A stretch of DNA of 64,000 nucleotides from NCBI GenBank assembly GCA_949318235.1, contig OX439127.1, forward strand, positions 28,240,613-28,304,612, written 5' to 3'. Under the pieces are notes generated by a model. That model had not been told where the DNA came from and ran no database searches. It saw nothing but the letters and a program-made list of their open reading frames with translations. Position 1 is the first letter of the stretch. Each line of letters opens with the position of its first letter. This DNA comes from Ecdyonurus torrentis (lineage: Eukaryota > Arthropoda > Insecta > Ephemeroptera > Heptageniidae). Both the position numbers and the translations under genes were made by a program. This document shows positions 34,382-48,253 of the stretch, one piece after another.

Positions 34382-35523
34382 TAATTCCTATCTTCTAGGA
34401 AAGTTTAAAACCCATACTCCAACTTGTTTATATACATTTTTATTTTTTGAATAGAGACTATGAGTGATTGGTTGATTACATATAATGTTGTACATATATC
34501 TATTTATAAATATACGTATTTATGATTTAATAAAACATTGTTCTCAATTTTTATTTTTATTCTATACCTACAATAATTTTCATGTATTAAAATTCAAAGC
34601 AATTAAAAAATATATATATCACTACAATTGTGGCTTTTATTGCTATAGATTTCAAAAACCATAACAAATTAAATGTAGAGGAATAATGTTACACGACGCT
34701 ATGGGAAATATGTCATTTTTCACGAAATTTGCATGATTTATTGCAAGAAGACTAAACGAACAAACGTTATGAGATTGTTTTATTTCTATTGAAGTGTTAA
34801 TCTATAAAACTTACTTAAAATTACTGTCTTAATGTTTCAAATAATGAACATATACATAATGCATCATTTCAATACAAAGAATGTGTAAACACGACATTAT
34901 CTATAGGTGTTAGTACAGTATGAATCAAGAAATGTTTGGTGTGTTAGCTTAGCAATGGGTAATTAACTGTTAAATAGTTCAAGTGCATAAAAATTGAGGG
35001 GTTTGGAACTGTAATTTAATTTGATCTATCTATCTAGTTTGATAAAACTACAATAAAACTATATCATTTTATTTCATAGGCAGGCATACAAAAATACCAC
35101 TGCATAAATTAATATAAATCACGCTTATTGTACAAAAAATTAGAACAAATTAGTACTACATTATTGTAGTAAAATTTTTAAATATATGTAGCTTAACTTT
35201 TCTCTGTGGTAAAGGGGTATACACAACATTGTTCATTAATTTCATATATATTTTTTAAATAATTTGCTCTGTATTGTCGAAATTTCAGTAATATAATATG
35301 AAAACCAATAAACCTATTTTTCACCTTGCAACACATCCTCATGCTTCTACTATATATATATATTTTTGTTTTTTGTTTTTTGTTTTTTTCGTATGTTGGA
35401 AAAATAGTTTAACCAAATTAGTTCCTGGGATAAAAATGTATTACAAATTGTAATACACCTGATATTTTATCTTATTTCTACAGTCTTTTTAAATAAATGT
35501 TAAAAGAAATAATAAAAGGTAAG

Positions 35524-35899
35524 GTAAAAGTATCAAGACACCATAACATCTTTCGGCGTAGGCCAGGATTAACTATTTTCAATATGGGCTTTAATGTATG
35601 ATCTGAGACTTACCAGACCTCAAGCTCATCCCGTTACCACACTCTTCTGTGCTCGAATACCAGATCTGTACAACCTGGACCACTGTCTCTTGGAAATCCA
35701 AGAGTTGACAGCACTCGCGCTAGCAAGCAATGGTCAAATTGCCAGCACAGCCACGCCACCAGTTTTTGCATGGTTTTACTCATCCAAGTAGTCACCACGC
35801 TTGACGTTGCTGAACTTTGATAATCGAACGGGAACCGGTTCAGACAACGCAATAAGGTTGTGCTTTTAAAAAAAAAAATTTAAAGTTAAAGTAAAAGTA
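35524..35899 (+). mobile_element. SINE-like retroinsertion
   Basis: A GC-richer block of about 358 bp ends in an A-rich stretch (35868-35890). It is flanked by the 9 bp direct repeat GTAAAAGTA (35524-35532 and 35891-35899). GTGCTCGAATACC near 35650 resembles a polymerase III B box. The short open frames in it are not convincing genes. Internal origin is not recognised. Confidence 0.5.
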
Positions 35900-36226
35900 A
35901 TGGTAATAGTAAATAAAAAGAAAAATGTTAATTCGTTACCATATTTGCATTATTTGCTAACATTTTATAATGAAAGAAATTTGAGATAAAAAAAGGTCAC
36001 CAGAGCAATTTCTACAACAGATTTTGTAAATAATTACGCAATTGATTACATTGATTAACGGTTAAAAGTAATATGGAGATAAAAAATGTATTATTGTAAT
36101 TATATTAGTAATAAAAGACTTGAGTTAGACTTGAGTTTTCTTGACAAATTTGCTGGGTTAAATTTTTAAAATCTATTATATGGTATATTAAATAAATTCA
36201 CACAATAATACAAAATAAAGACTTTA

Positions 36227-36240
36227 TAATATATATATAT

Positions 36241-36281
<41 letters not shown>
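36227..36281. repeat. (TA)n microsatellite
   Basis: Interrupted TA tract. Confidence 0.9.
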
Positions 36282-36283
<2 letters not shown>

Positions 36284-36944
36284 CTACCATGTTCAATTAT
36301 ACCATGTTATAACATGTTCTATCTACCAGTCCCGGCAGAAGATTTTTACCACCTGTCTTAGTAACTGTTGAAAAAGTTATTTAAAATAAATACTTCTAGT
36401 GCTCATTTATAGTATTATTATACACATCATTAAAATTACATTTCAATAGTGATCAAGTAGTGTGTTTGAGCATCAGTAGTGCTGGATATACGAATAAAAA
36501 CTACTGTATTCGTTTTCAAAACTTACATTGAAAAGGACCTCCTAAAAAGTTACTTTCAAGCCAAATATTAAAATGGGTTATATTATTTACATTTACAGAC
36601 TGTTCCTTAAAGTATTTATAATCCATTTCCTAATAATATATCTGTTTAAATATACTAGACCAGAATCATTTATTTATTATCTAAAAAGTTTTTTTTGTAG
36701 ACGCCTTATTATTTTTGAATTAATTGCATTATTATTATAATACAAGTCTAGTATATTTAAATTTATATTGCACTTTTCTTGTTAAATAATTATATTCAAA
36801 ATAAGCAAAAAAAAATATATATATATATATCTCATTAATTTATGGGGAAAAAAAATTGTATATTAAAATTGATAATTCTAGCAATGTATAAATTTAAATT
36901 ATATAATATATATGTTACTTCAATGCTATATCTCCTTTTTGCTT

Positions 36945-37045
36945 ATGTAAAATTTACTTGTAATGTTGTGGTCAAGGTTTTGTAAAATAGGGCTGTCAAG
37001 CCCTCACAACGCCTTAATAAAGTTACTTATTATTATTATAAGGTT
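36945..37045 (+). mobile_element. Truncated LINE-like 3' tail
   Basis: GGGCTGTCAAGCCCTCACAA, then CGCCTTAATAAAGTTACTTA and an ATT repeat. Closely similar to 45085-45190. Confidence 0.5.
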
Positions 37046-38229
37046 TACCTGTGTACTAAAACGTGAAAGGCATACAGACATTAATGTTAATTTTCCTATA
37101 TAAGTGCCTGTTTATTATTATTATTATTTATTAAATGTTATGCATGACTTTATAAATTTTAGTTTAATTATAATGAAGTGAGATAATATTGTGTAAAAAC
37201 ATTTACATTCTACCCCATTTAGATAAAAATGTTTTTTATAATTTGAAAATGAGAAATATGTGTTGTTGCTTTTCTGGTAGAATAACGAAGTATTTATTAC
37301 TTGTTTGTATCACTTTAACTATCAGACCAAGGAAAGCAGAACGTAATTTACAAAAAAAAAAAAAAAAAAAAAAAACTTAAAATTTCTTTATTAATTTGTT
37401 GTATCTATAAATCTTTGCATGTCAGTGGGAAAATACATAACATTCAATTATAATATTAAAGTACCCTAATTTTCAGGTTTGATGTAATTTTTAAATTACT
37501 TTCGATTAAATCGTTAAAACGATTATCAGTAATTTAAAATAGGTTCATTGCCTGAGCTGTTCAGTTTCTAGTCGGCTAAATTCCAAGCCCCAATGTCTAC
37601 ACTTTTATGAACACAGAAAAACAGATAGAAATAAATAAAGCATTATTTCATATCAATACATAAATATGCAAAACTAATAATATTTACCATGAAATGCATA
37701 TTGTATCACATGTATTGTCTTATAATATTAAGGATTCGTAAATTGACATTATACTTACATGCATCATGAGAGTGAGATATCTCTTGTAATTCTTGTATAT
37801 AATGATAAAAATGGAAATAATTTTAAATAATACCAAAAATATCTCAATAATTAAAACGTTTATTAATATAGGGTCAATGCATTCATGTTAAAGTCAACGT
37901 CATGTTGGATCACTTAATAAAATGGGCAGCATAGGAAAATGACTCATTTTGCCAGTGTAAAAATACTAACTGTAAGCAATATTTTTGAGAGCATAGGTTA
38001 ATTCTGGAGATGTATCGTCAGGGTCCATTTATGTCATGTGCACGTATATACAATAACTTACCCTCTGATTTGAAATCAATCTCAAAAATTTAAAGATCAT
38101 AAATTAAATATGTATCTTCTGACTAACTGCTTTTATAGTCTTAAAGAATACTTCCAATGCAAGCTGCATGAGGAAAATTGATTGTTGATAATTTTAATAC
38201 GTATGCATGATGTAAATGTGTGTGTGTGT

Positions 38230-38335
<106 letters not shown>

Positions 38336-38379
38336 AATAGACGTGTATTTTGTATATAAATACAAGTTTGTATTTTAAG

Positions 38380-38611
38380 TACACGGAAAACATAAATTTA
38401 AGGAATTATTCAGATACATATAAGTAACTCTTTAATATAAACCAATAACTTTTTTGAAAAAAGTTTAAAGAGTAACTCGTTAGTATAAACGTAATTTCTT
38501 TAGCGGTAAATAGTTAACTCTTTAGATTCTAAAAAATTTACTATGTATCTAACGAATTTATTATAAAAAAAAAGTCTAAATACTAACTATTTAGATAATT
38601 TTTTCCGTGTA
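38380..38611. mobile_element. 232 bp MITE with TACACGGAAAA ends
   Basis: The ends TACACGGAAAA and TTTTCCGTGTA are exact complements. The interior contains several variants of AACTCTTTA/TAAAGAGTAAC. No coding capacity. Confidence 0.6.
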
Positions 38612-38887
38612 TGTAAACCTAGTATGTAAAAAAAATTGACAATTCCAATACAGTATAACCTAAACAAGTGTAATTCTGTTATTGCATTTTGATTGTAGGA
38701 GACTGGAAATAAAGATATTTTGAAATTTTGAATAGAGAATATGAGTAGAGAATATGTTGAATTAGTATCTCAAGTATGTGAAAAAAGTCATAAGAAAAAA
38801 AAAATTAACCGATTTTCCAAAGAAAATAATCATAAACGAAGTTTGTCGTATGCTGATCAATGTTATTGATTACTTCAGTATGGTGCC

Positions 38888-38932
38888 CAAGTGCATTAAA
38901 TAAGACGTCATGTGCATACACCCTATAGTACA
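38888..38932 (-). repeat. Conserved 43-base repeat with a CRE-like core, copy 2
   Basis: Reverse complement of 19885-19930: CCAAGTGCATTAAATAAGAC, then GTCATGTGCATACACCCTAT. The TGACGTCA word of copy 1 becomes TGACGTCT. Confidence 0.5.
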
Positions 38933-39204
38933 AGAATGTTCCAAATAAAAGTGTTAACCGCAAAAAAAAAAAAAAAAAAAAATGGAAAAACAAAATATTA
39001 TGATAAAAAAAACTAAAAACATTTCTTTATCATGTAATTTACAATATCATTTTTTTTGTATTACTTATCTTTAAGTTTTACATACTTATGTCAATTACTT
39101 AGTAAACTAAATTTTAAAATTACATTATGAAAAAGAAAATTTTGCTATCATTGGAAAAAAAAGAAAGATTTAATTGTTTCGATAACTTGGTTAAAAGTGC
39201 AGAC

Positions 39205-39321
39205 CAAATTAAAAAGACATGTAATGACGTTTTTCTTTTTTACTGACCTAAAAAAAATCCCTATATAAGGCTAGAAATTTGATTTTATATATTATAGTTC
39301 GACTTGTAAAATACAATAAAC
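39205..39321 (+). promoter_or_regulatory. Core promoter of collagen-like gene C3
   Basis: ACATGTAATGACGTTTTTC, GACCTAAAAAAAATCC, TATATAAGG (39262-39270), GTTCGACTTGTA and AATAAACATG follow in the same order as in C1. Confidence 0.65.
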
Positions 39322-39822
39322 ATGAGCACTTGGGTAAGAAATTCAAGTATTTAATGGTTTATAATTTTTGTTTTTGCAAGCTAGGTTCGTAAATAGTACA
39401 CACGCACACCAATTTCATTATTTTTATGGCATTTAACTTTTATAAATGTTACTGTCACGTGTAAGCTACACACTTTTTTTTCTAATTTAGGAATATATTT
39501 AAACAAGAACATTCTAAATTGAAAAATAATCAAGTGTAAGTGGCAATAATTTAATAATTGTTTTCAGGTTATCTGTGTATTGACTTTGACTTCATGCTTA
39601 CTCTTCTCAGAGGTGAGTAAATAATACACTTTGTCTTATTCCCTCTTTTAAAATAAAACTGAATTTTCAAATGATATTTAAAAACATCAATGAAGTTATT
39701 ACATTATTATTTATTATTTTTTTTTATCAGTTTGATAATTTTATTAAAGATTCAATTTGATGTCAGAGCTAATGGATATATATATATATATATATATATA
39801 GTGTGTGTGTGTGTGTGTTTGT

Positions 39823-39869
<47 letters not shown>

Positions 39870-41361
39870 TTTATTTAATTGGCACCTTTAAATTGGATTT
39901 ATCTTTTATCTTCTTTTTTTTTTCCTTTTTTTTTTTTTTTAATAATGGCATTTTATTCGGTAAAATCAAGTACACAACCTCTCAATTTACCTGTTTTACA
40001 GTAAAGTCAATTTCATATCATATTTACCAGTATTTTTGTTCCTTAATGACCCGTTAACACGGTGCATTGTTTTCAATGTGCAAAAATTTAGATTTGATAC
40101 TTTATGATTTGATGAAAAATTTCATTAATAACATAAAATTTCATGCAATCAAATATATTGAACAATAAAAACAAGCCATTGCTTTGATTTTAACACTCGT
40201 ACTTACTTAGTCACTCTCAGGTTTAGGTAGATTGATAGTTAAGTGTACCTAAATCTTGATAGCTAAATTAACGTTTATCATTATTATCTGATTATAACCC
40301 TTATTAAAAACACTTTTGGTCATTAAAATAATTTTTTGAGACATTTTTAAAAGGTTCCAGTCACTACTATCACGTTTTCAATGGACTGTTATTGTTTTCA
40401 TAAGTTTTGTTATTATATTTTTAGTTAGCTCTGGCTTATGCATTTTAAATATTATTTACAGACTGACGGAATAAGCGTTGCAAACTCTTCGGATATCAAC
40501 TCTCACAAACTTGGGTAATTTACACATTGTTTTTAAACGATTGCGGACAGAAAAAAAAATAGCAGAAAAAGTTAGAATGCGTTTTTATTTCCACAGATTT
40601 AATTTATTACTAATCTTAACAAATTTTTTCGAACAAAAATTATTTAAATACTTGTAATTATGCCTCACTTAAAATACAGCTATGACTGTTTGCTTATGAT
40701 TTATTTTCAAATTTCAATAAAAAATTCACCCGTAGCCAAAATTTATCTTTACGTATAAATAAATACAGTTAGTTAAATATATTTAGAAGAATGAAATACA
40801 TTAGTGAATTTTTCATCAGAAACTTAATAATACAACTCATCGTTTGTTTTCAATGAAATCATAAAAAATACAAATAAAAGTATAAATTTAATGTAAATTT
40901 GGAGATATATAATTTGATGTGTAAATTTTTGTACATTGTTAGTCTTAATTGAGTTAAATCTTACAAAAATAGCAAGTTTGTTATTAGATCAGATTTGTAC
41001 TATCTTGTTTCCATTAAATACTATAATAGTCAGTAATAATAACTTTATTTTAAAATGCATTGCGTTAACATGCCTGCAATAGAAAATAAAAATAAGAATC
41101 CAGGCAGTTCATAGTAGCAATTAAAGTTACAACAAGCATTGGTCTTGTCAAATAAAACTTAAAAAATATATATAAAATATACAACCAATAACAATAACAT
41201 AAAAATGAATCACACAACCATAAGAACTCTATTAAACAATGAATAAACATTATAAAGAAGTTTGAGAAAATGTGTTATTATCTGTATAATATTCCAATCT
41301 CATCATCAATGTCATCTATTTTTGAATCTTTATCAAAAAAGGATCCTAAAGTACTTTATAA

Positions 41362-41400
<39 letters not shown>

Positions 41401-43482
41401 AACAAATGTTTGAAAAGATTATTGTTATTTATATTTCTTAAAGCCCTTGTCAACTTACTTTTTTGTCATTTAGAATACTAGATTGATAATTATAATTACC
41501 TTACCTTATTATCCAAGAACTAGACACCAATACGTTGATTTTGTATTTATTTTAATTTCTTTTCTTTTTGACGGTTATTTCACGTATCTGATGTCACAAT
41601 GTACTGCCACCAATCATAGTCGCCGCTCTGGTCACGTGGTAAATTTAAGCACTCCCTCAAGTTCTTTACCCCTATCATGGTCCTATAGGTACATTGTGAC
41701 GTCAAATGCGTGAAATACCCGTTAAAATGAAAATTAATACAAAATCAACTTGTTGGTGTCTAATTCATGGATAATAAGGTATGGCAATTATCAATCTAGT
41801 ATTATAAATGATAAAAAAGTAAGTTGAAAAGGGCTTTAAGATAGAAATTAAAGATTAAATTAAGATTAAATTTGCAATTAATTTCATAAACTTAAAAACT
41901 GTGTTGTTATTCTTATTTCATTTCATTTCCAAACAATAACTAAGAAATTTGAGTTAAAATAAAATATTTCAGATTCGAAGAGGTCAAACCATCCAGGACT
42001 GCAACGAATGTAAGTAAATTCTTTTAAATAACTTTATTTAGTTCATGTGCGAGGTTTCTTACATAAAAAAAGGATTCTCACAGCGGATTTGTAGATAAAA
42101 TGATCATATTTTTTGTTTCCATTTCTATTTAAAATTTAAAGGTTAAGGGCTATATTACAGGGTAAATATTACAGAATATTTGATAATATACATATATGTT
42201 ATTTTAAACTACTCATATTTGTCAATTATATTTAAAATTTCAAGAGAATATTGAAAATTATAAATATTTAATTCTATTTTGATTCTCGCAGTCATAGCTC
42301 TCGAAAATTTAGACATTTTATGAATTATAATATTATTGCTGTTATGAATGTCTTTGTAATTGTGACCTAAATAAATAGTAGAAACGTAATTTAATAATTA
42401 TAAAATTGCAAGAGGAAATTGCGTTAATTAATACAATCATCACTAAATTACATTTTGTACTTGGTTTTAGAGTCCAATAGGACCAAGCGCAGGTGGCAAT
42501 GCCAAAGAAGAAAACCTTGAAAAAAGGAAAATGTTACCTTTTATTGGCTATTTGCAGCATCACTTGGATAACTTTGGTTTTGGCTCCGGAGAAGGTACTT
42601 CAAATAAATAATAATAATAATAATAATAAATAGAAAGAAAGAAGAAAACGCCTGTGCGTAATTAAAATGTTACGCACAAATATAAATGTAAAACAAGTTA
42701 TTTGTTTATATATGAGTTTTCTAATTATAATTGAAACTAATTTGCATAAACATTTTTTTAAGATCTTATATTTCTTAAATATTCTCTATTACGAAATAGA
42801 TAAAATTAAAAAAAAATAAATAAATAAAGGAATATAACATTCAACCATTCAAAAATGTACGCTAAATTTTTCTTCATTATTCAAAATAGACAATCACTGG
42901 GCTGTATAGTCGTACATTAAAGTATTTTGATATTTTAGCGACATGTTTATATAAAGAAATGATTTTCCAGAATTACATCATTCACATGAAAATATGATAA
43001 ATGGTTCCATGAGTCTCCCTGGAAGAGATGGTACCCCTGGAACCCCTGGTGCTGCTGGAGCAGCTGGAGCGCCAGGTGTAGCTGGGACGTCAGGCAGGGA
43101 TGGAGCCGTTGGAGGCCCAGGACCTTCAGGTGCAGCAGGCGCTGCGGGTGCCGCTGGAACAAATGGAACCCCGGGAACAGATGGGGCTGCTGGAACTCCA
43201 GGTATTCAGGGACCAGTTGGCCAGACTGGTCCAGGAGGACTACCAGGTCCAGCAGGAGTAAATGGGACTCCTGGTGCATTAGGACCTACTGGGCCAGCTG
43301 GCACGTCTGGTGCAGCAGGTACAAATGGAGCCGCAGGAACTGATGGAGCAGATGGTGCAGTGGGTGCACCGGGACCTGCAGGTCCACCTGGTCCTGCAGG
43401 CCCAACAGGTCCTGCAGGGCCTCCTGGTCCCCAGGGACCTCCTGGAAATAATGGCAATAATGGTAATGGTGTAGGTAAATAA
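39322..43482 (+). CDS. Collagen-like secreted protein C3, short His segment
   Basis: Exons 39322-39333, 39568-39612, 40462-40514, 41973-42009, 42471-42594 and 42971-43482 give 260 aa. The signal peptide is [19 protein letters not shown]. The conserved module contains [20 protein letters not shown] and FGFGSGEG. The His segment is reduced to ELHHSHEN. About 50 Gly-X-Y triplets follow, ending GNNGNNGNG then VGK. Exon 6 is almost identical to C1 over most of its length. Intron 3 contains a 394 bp TTAA-flanked MITE. Intron phases match the other copies. Confidence 0.88.
39776..39865. repeat. Compound (TA)n(TG)n microsatellite
   Basis: Twelve or so TA units followed by about 32 TG units, in C3 intron 2. 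Confidence 0.95.
41442..41835. mobile_element. 394 bp TTAA-flanked palindromic MITE in C3 intron 3
   Basis: TTAA (41438-41441 and 41836-41839) bounds ends AGCCCTTGTCAACTTAC and GTAAGTTGAAAAGGGCT. The arms pair for about 170 bases towards a GC-richer centre (about 41615-41680). The flanking TTAA suggests a piggyBac-type mobiliser. Confidence 0.75.
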
Positions 43483-43849
43483 TAACTATCTCTTAGCAAT
43501 TCTTAAAACACAAACTTATTTCAACTTTATTATATGTACATTTTTATTTATAGAAAAGAAATTACGAGTGATTAGTTGAGCACATAATGATGTATCTAAA
43601 TTTTATACAACTCTATTTATAAATGTGCTTTTGATCTGACTTAACTTTGTTCTCCATTTTTTTGTTTCTAATATCTACAATATTTAGTATTCATATAAAT
43701 CATAAATAAAAAAAAAAAGTTATAGGACGCAATGGGAAATATTTCACTTGTCTCGATATGTGCATAAATATTACAAAGAGACAAATTAAAGAATGTCATG
43801 AGATTTTGTTTTTCTACTGATGCGTAGCTTTATGTAACTTATTTGTTAA

Positions 43850-43893
<44 letters not shown>
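43850..43893. repeat. (TA)n microsatellite
   Basis: About 44 bases of TA. Confidence 0.9.
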
Positions 43894-43899
<6 letters not shown>

Positions 43900-44847
43900 T
43901 ATTTTAATTTTTTTGTTAAAAATAACCTTGTATGCTTTTTTACATAGCTTGAAAGTGGTGGGTGAAAGATACCGATATGGACACAGTAAGTTACAAAGCA
44001 TTGCAAAAAAGGAAAATGTAGCAACATTGCCACAAAGATAACAACACGGTAGAGAGCGGGTGAGGTGGGTGGTTAGTAAAACGTTGAAATGTTGCCTTTT
44101 AATTCCTTTGTTTGTAACTTTATGTGTCTGTATCGGTACATAAAAACTCAATTATTTTATTTGATATAGGCAGGTACACAAAAACACCACTTCTGCCTAA
44201 ATAATGTTAAAAGTAAATTATATTACAATATAATTATGAGTATAAAAAAAGTTTTGATTTTTATCAGTGCTTAAAACAACAACACTAATTGTTTATAATT
44301 TTTATAATTTGTTTAGATAATTTGCGTCAAATGTCTAGAAATGTTAGTAATATCCAATCAACCTATTTTTAACCTCTCAATACTTCCACATGATTCTACT
44401 TGGACCTTTTTTCCTCGTTGTAGAGAACGATTTAATCAATTTTATAATAATAATATATTTGCTTTTTTATAATGTAAGAAAAAAAATCAAGAGATTTACT
44501 AGAAAAAAAAAGACTTAAAAGCTCTTATTACAACAAATTTTGTAAATAATTACAATTTCGATCACGTTCATAAATTTACAATAGTAATAGATTAATAAAT
44601 ATTTAATCACATGCAATATAATTATTAATAAAAAAAAATGTTATCAGCTAAACTTGAAAATTTTGCTGGGTTGAAATATATTGTGATTTATATTTAATTA
44701 TCATAAGAAACTAAATACAAAGAGAGAGAGAGAGAGAGAGAAAAAAAAAAAAGCACGAAAAATGAAGTAATACATATTTGGCTAAAGTAGAAATCTTTTT
44801 TTAATGCAAAGTGGAAAAGTGAAACTTCACACATCCTATATATTGAC

Positions 44848-44947
<100 letters not shown>

Positions 44948-45084
44948 TAAAAAATATATTATACATATTAAAAATATTATTAAAAAAATCGTTATCTTAC
45001 AAACAAAATCTTAAATATTTATATATTTTTATTGTAATATGTGCATGTAATTAAATAATGTTTAGTAATAATTTAAATTATGTG

Positions 45085-45190
45085 TTTATGTAAAAATTGT
45101 ATATTATGCTTTTGTAGTCAAAGTTTTGTACACTGGGGCTGTTCATACTCACACAACGCTTCTATAAAGTTATCATTGTTATTATTAAAA
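45085..45190 (+). mobile_element. Truncated LINE-like 3' tail
   Basis: TAGTCAAAGTTTTGTA, GGGGCTGTTCATACTCACAC, then ATAAAGTTATCATTG and ATT units. Closely similar to 36945-37045. Confidence 0.5.
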
Positions 45191-45214
45191 TACGATCAAA
45201 ATGTGGGGTTAACA

Positions 45215-45928
45215 GTCCCGTGCACTGCTGTCCCTGCATAGATAGGGAAGTTTTCATACTCTCATTTAAATCAATGTAATCGTATTTATTAAATTACACG
45301 AACAGCTAGAGAGCTATAAGCTTCATTTTTGGTAACAATAATGCTTGTTAAAATATCTCTGCCTTCAGAGTGGGATTTTTTTATTTTCGTTCTAGTTCCG
45401 GTTTTATTCAGTTTTTTTTTTGCCTAAAAACTCTCACGATCATTTTGGAAAAAATTCCCACTCTGAAGGAACCCTAAATTTTACGAGCAATCTAAAAATG
45501 TATTTTAACTTTCACTTTGACAAATAATAAGAGCGTAATTTCATAAAAACGATTCATTAAAATTTAATTAAATTTTAAATCGCCTTGGTGGCATCGGTAC
45601 CGCAATGCACCTACTGCCCAAGGCTTAAGATTATTTTTGTTGGCATAGGAAACGTCTATCTATGTTTCAATCAAAATAATATTTGTCTGTTTCTTGGCAT
45701 CAGTATTTTATCATGTATGAACTACGTAATGCTATTTATTATTATTATTTTCAGTTCGTTTTATACAATGTTTGAACCTATCTGCTCTTGCCTATATTAT
45801 TAAAAATTGACATTTTTATGCAAATAGTAATTGATTAGCTAAACGCTTTATTTTTATTTTTTGAATTATAATTGCAATACACAGATTGTCTGATTAGCAA
45901 ATTGAATGCAAATATGTTTGCAAGTCTG

Positions 45929-45965
<37 letters not shown>

Positions 45966-46577
45966 AATATAATGCCGCTTATTATAGTAACAGTAAAATA
46001 AATGCATCCAAATATTATAAAAATAAAAAATATATTTTAAGCCATTAAATTTATACTGAACTAATTACTAATATTTATTAATTAATTATTTTATAGTTTC
46101 TGAAAACGTTATAATATTGCAAATATTTTTAATTAGCCTGTAATACAAAACATGAAATTGCAATATCAGAAAATGGAAAAAAAAAAGTGACAAGAATTAT
46201 AAATTTCAAATAAAGCACCTACTTCATTATTAATTAATCTAATTAGCAAACGTACTAAGTAATATTATATAAAATTCGTGTGTCTATCTATATTTCAATA
46301 CTGAAGGCACACGAGTAGCTTAGCCTACTCTAACTTTATTTTTTCTTACATAAAATATAAAATACTATGAAGCTCACAAATGAATCACTTGATATAGGAA
46401 GCGTATTTTCCAAACTTGGTCAAGAATGTCATTCAATACAATACTCCTAGATATACTTTTATCGCTTGTAATCTGTTTACTACTTTTGGTCATTTCCTTT
46501 AATAACTTCAGTCACTTGAATCTCTGGTCACGTGATTAAAAACACGATGTTTTCTGTGAGTGCATCGGACTCACATA
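45215..46577 (-). repeat. Dispersed repeat, inverted copy of 55195-58006
   Basis: Read on the minus strand it matches 55195-56083 and then 57550-58006 in order. Matching words include GTCCGATG, GACCAAAAGTGGTAAACAG, CTTGTGTGCCTTCAGTA, CATGATAAAATACTGAT and CAGCAGTGCACGGGA. It lacks the tRNA-like head that precedes the 55 kb copy. No protein frame is conserved. Confidence 0.8.
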
Positions 46578-47347
46578 CTTAGTAATATTATTTTATATAA
46601 TATAAAAAAAATACATAAAAGTGCAATACAGAACAAAGAAAAGAAATGTGAGGAAATAATGCAAGCGAGGCATTATTAATGCCATTAACACACTGTATCA
46701 TATTAATTATATTATTATACTTATCTTATAATTATTATTAGAAAGTAAAGCTAACGAAAAATAGCACATTTATCCCACGTTGCAATTATCCAACAACATG
46801 TTTCTGGTGGTAAGATGACCAGTTATAGCTTCTACCATTCTCGTTCCTCCTGCGCCTACGTTACCGTAATTTTTTGGGGTTGATGTAGTTTTTTCATTAC
46901 ATCTTATTCGCAGAGGAATACCATATTACGTCTCCACTATTATGATCAGATAAAAAGAGAAAACAAATAAATAAAGTATTAATTATTATTAGTACATTAT
47001 GGTAAATGTAATAACTCTACCATTTGATGTAATGTATAACATAAACTGTATTGTATTATTAAGGCTTCGTAAGTTGGCATATAGTACTTACATGCATCAA
47101 GAGGGTGAGCAATCTATCTTTTTTTCTCTTTAATGTTATTATTATTAATAATAATTTTTATTATGCTTAAATTTTCTGTTAAAGATACACGTTTTTTAAT
47201 ATTATAGGAGAATGTTGAGATTGTTACGAATAAAAAGTATGTAACCAACAACAACGAAAAAATAAATAAATAATACAAAAACAAATAAAAAGGGTAACAA
47301 ATATTATGATAACAAAAAATATTTCTATCATGTAATTTGCGATATCA

Positions 47348-47378
<31 letters not shown>

Positions 47379-47519
47379 ATTTATCTTTTATTGTATATTT
47401 ATGTCAATTAGTAGGTAAACTTAAATTAAAATTACAGTGTGCAAAAGGAAAATTTTGCTATCAATAAAAATAAAATGTAAGATTTAATTGTTTTGATAAC
47501 TTAAATTATTGTAATCTAT

Positions 47520-47644
47520 TTAGTGAAGACCAAATTATGTAGGTATATAATGACGGTTTTCCTTATTTTTGACCTAAAAATTTGCCGTATATAAGGTGCA
47601 AATTTGCTTTTCAAAACTATTGACGTCTACAATACAAAAAAAGC
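47520..47644 (+). promoter_or_regulatory. Core promoter of collagen-like gene C4
   Basis: TATAATGACGGTTTTCC, TTGACCTAAAAATTTGCC and TATATAAGG (47588-47596), with the ATG at 47645. The GTTCGACTTG word is changed to TTGACGTCTAC. Confidence 0.65.
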
Positions 47645-48207
47645 ATGAACACCTTTGTAAAAAATGTAAGTATTATTGATTTTTTTTTCTGCAAGCAAAG
47701 TTCATAATTAGCAAACACACAAATATATATATAATTTGTATTATTTCATACAAAATAAATAAATGTTGTTATGTTTGTTGACTTTAAGATAGCTATATTC
47801 ATTTATTTTTATATATTTATGATATAATAATGTAATTTTTTTTTCTACATATTATTATTACTTTCCTACTATTATGGGTTTAATAATAATAATAATTAAC
47901 GGCTTTTATTGGGCAAAATCAGGCGTACAACCTCTCAATTTAACCCAATTGTTTTACAGTACAGTCAGTTACAATATATAATAATTAATAGTGTTACACA
48001 TATTGTTTAAAAAAAATTTAAAATTTATGTTGACAAAATTTCACTAAAATGGTTTGTATGTAATTAAACATTCATTGATGTTTTCTGTAAGGGTTAGGTG
48101 TAAGAGTGGGCCAGACATTTAGTCAGGCTTAAACCTCACCCTTTCAAATATTATACTTTCTTTTATGCTTTTTTTGAATAAAGACGATTATTTATTTATT
48201 TATTTAG

Positions 48208-48253
<46 letters not shown>

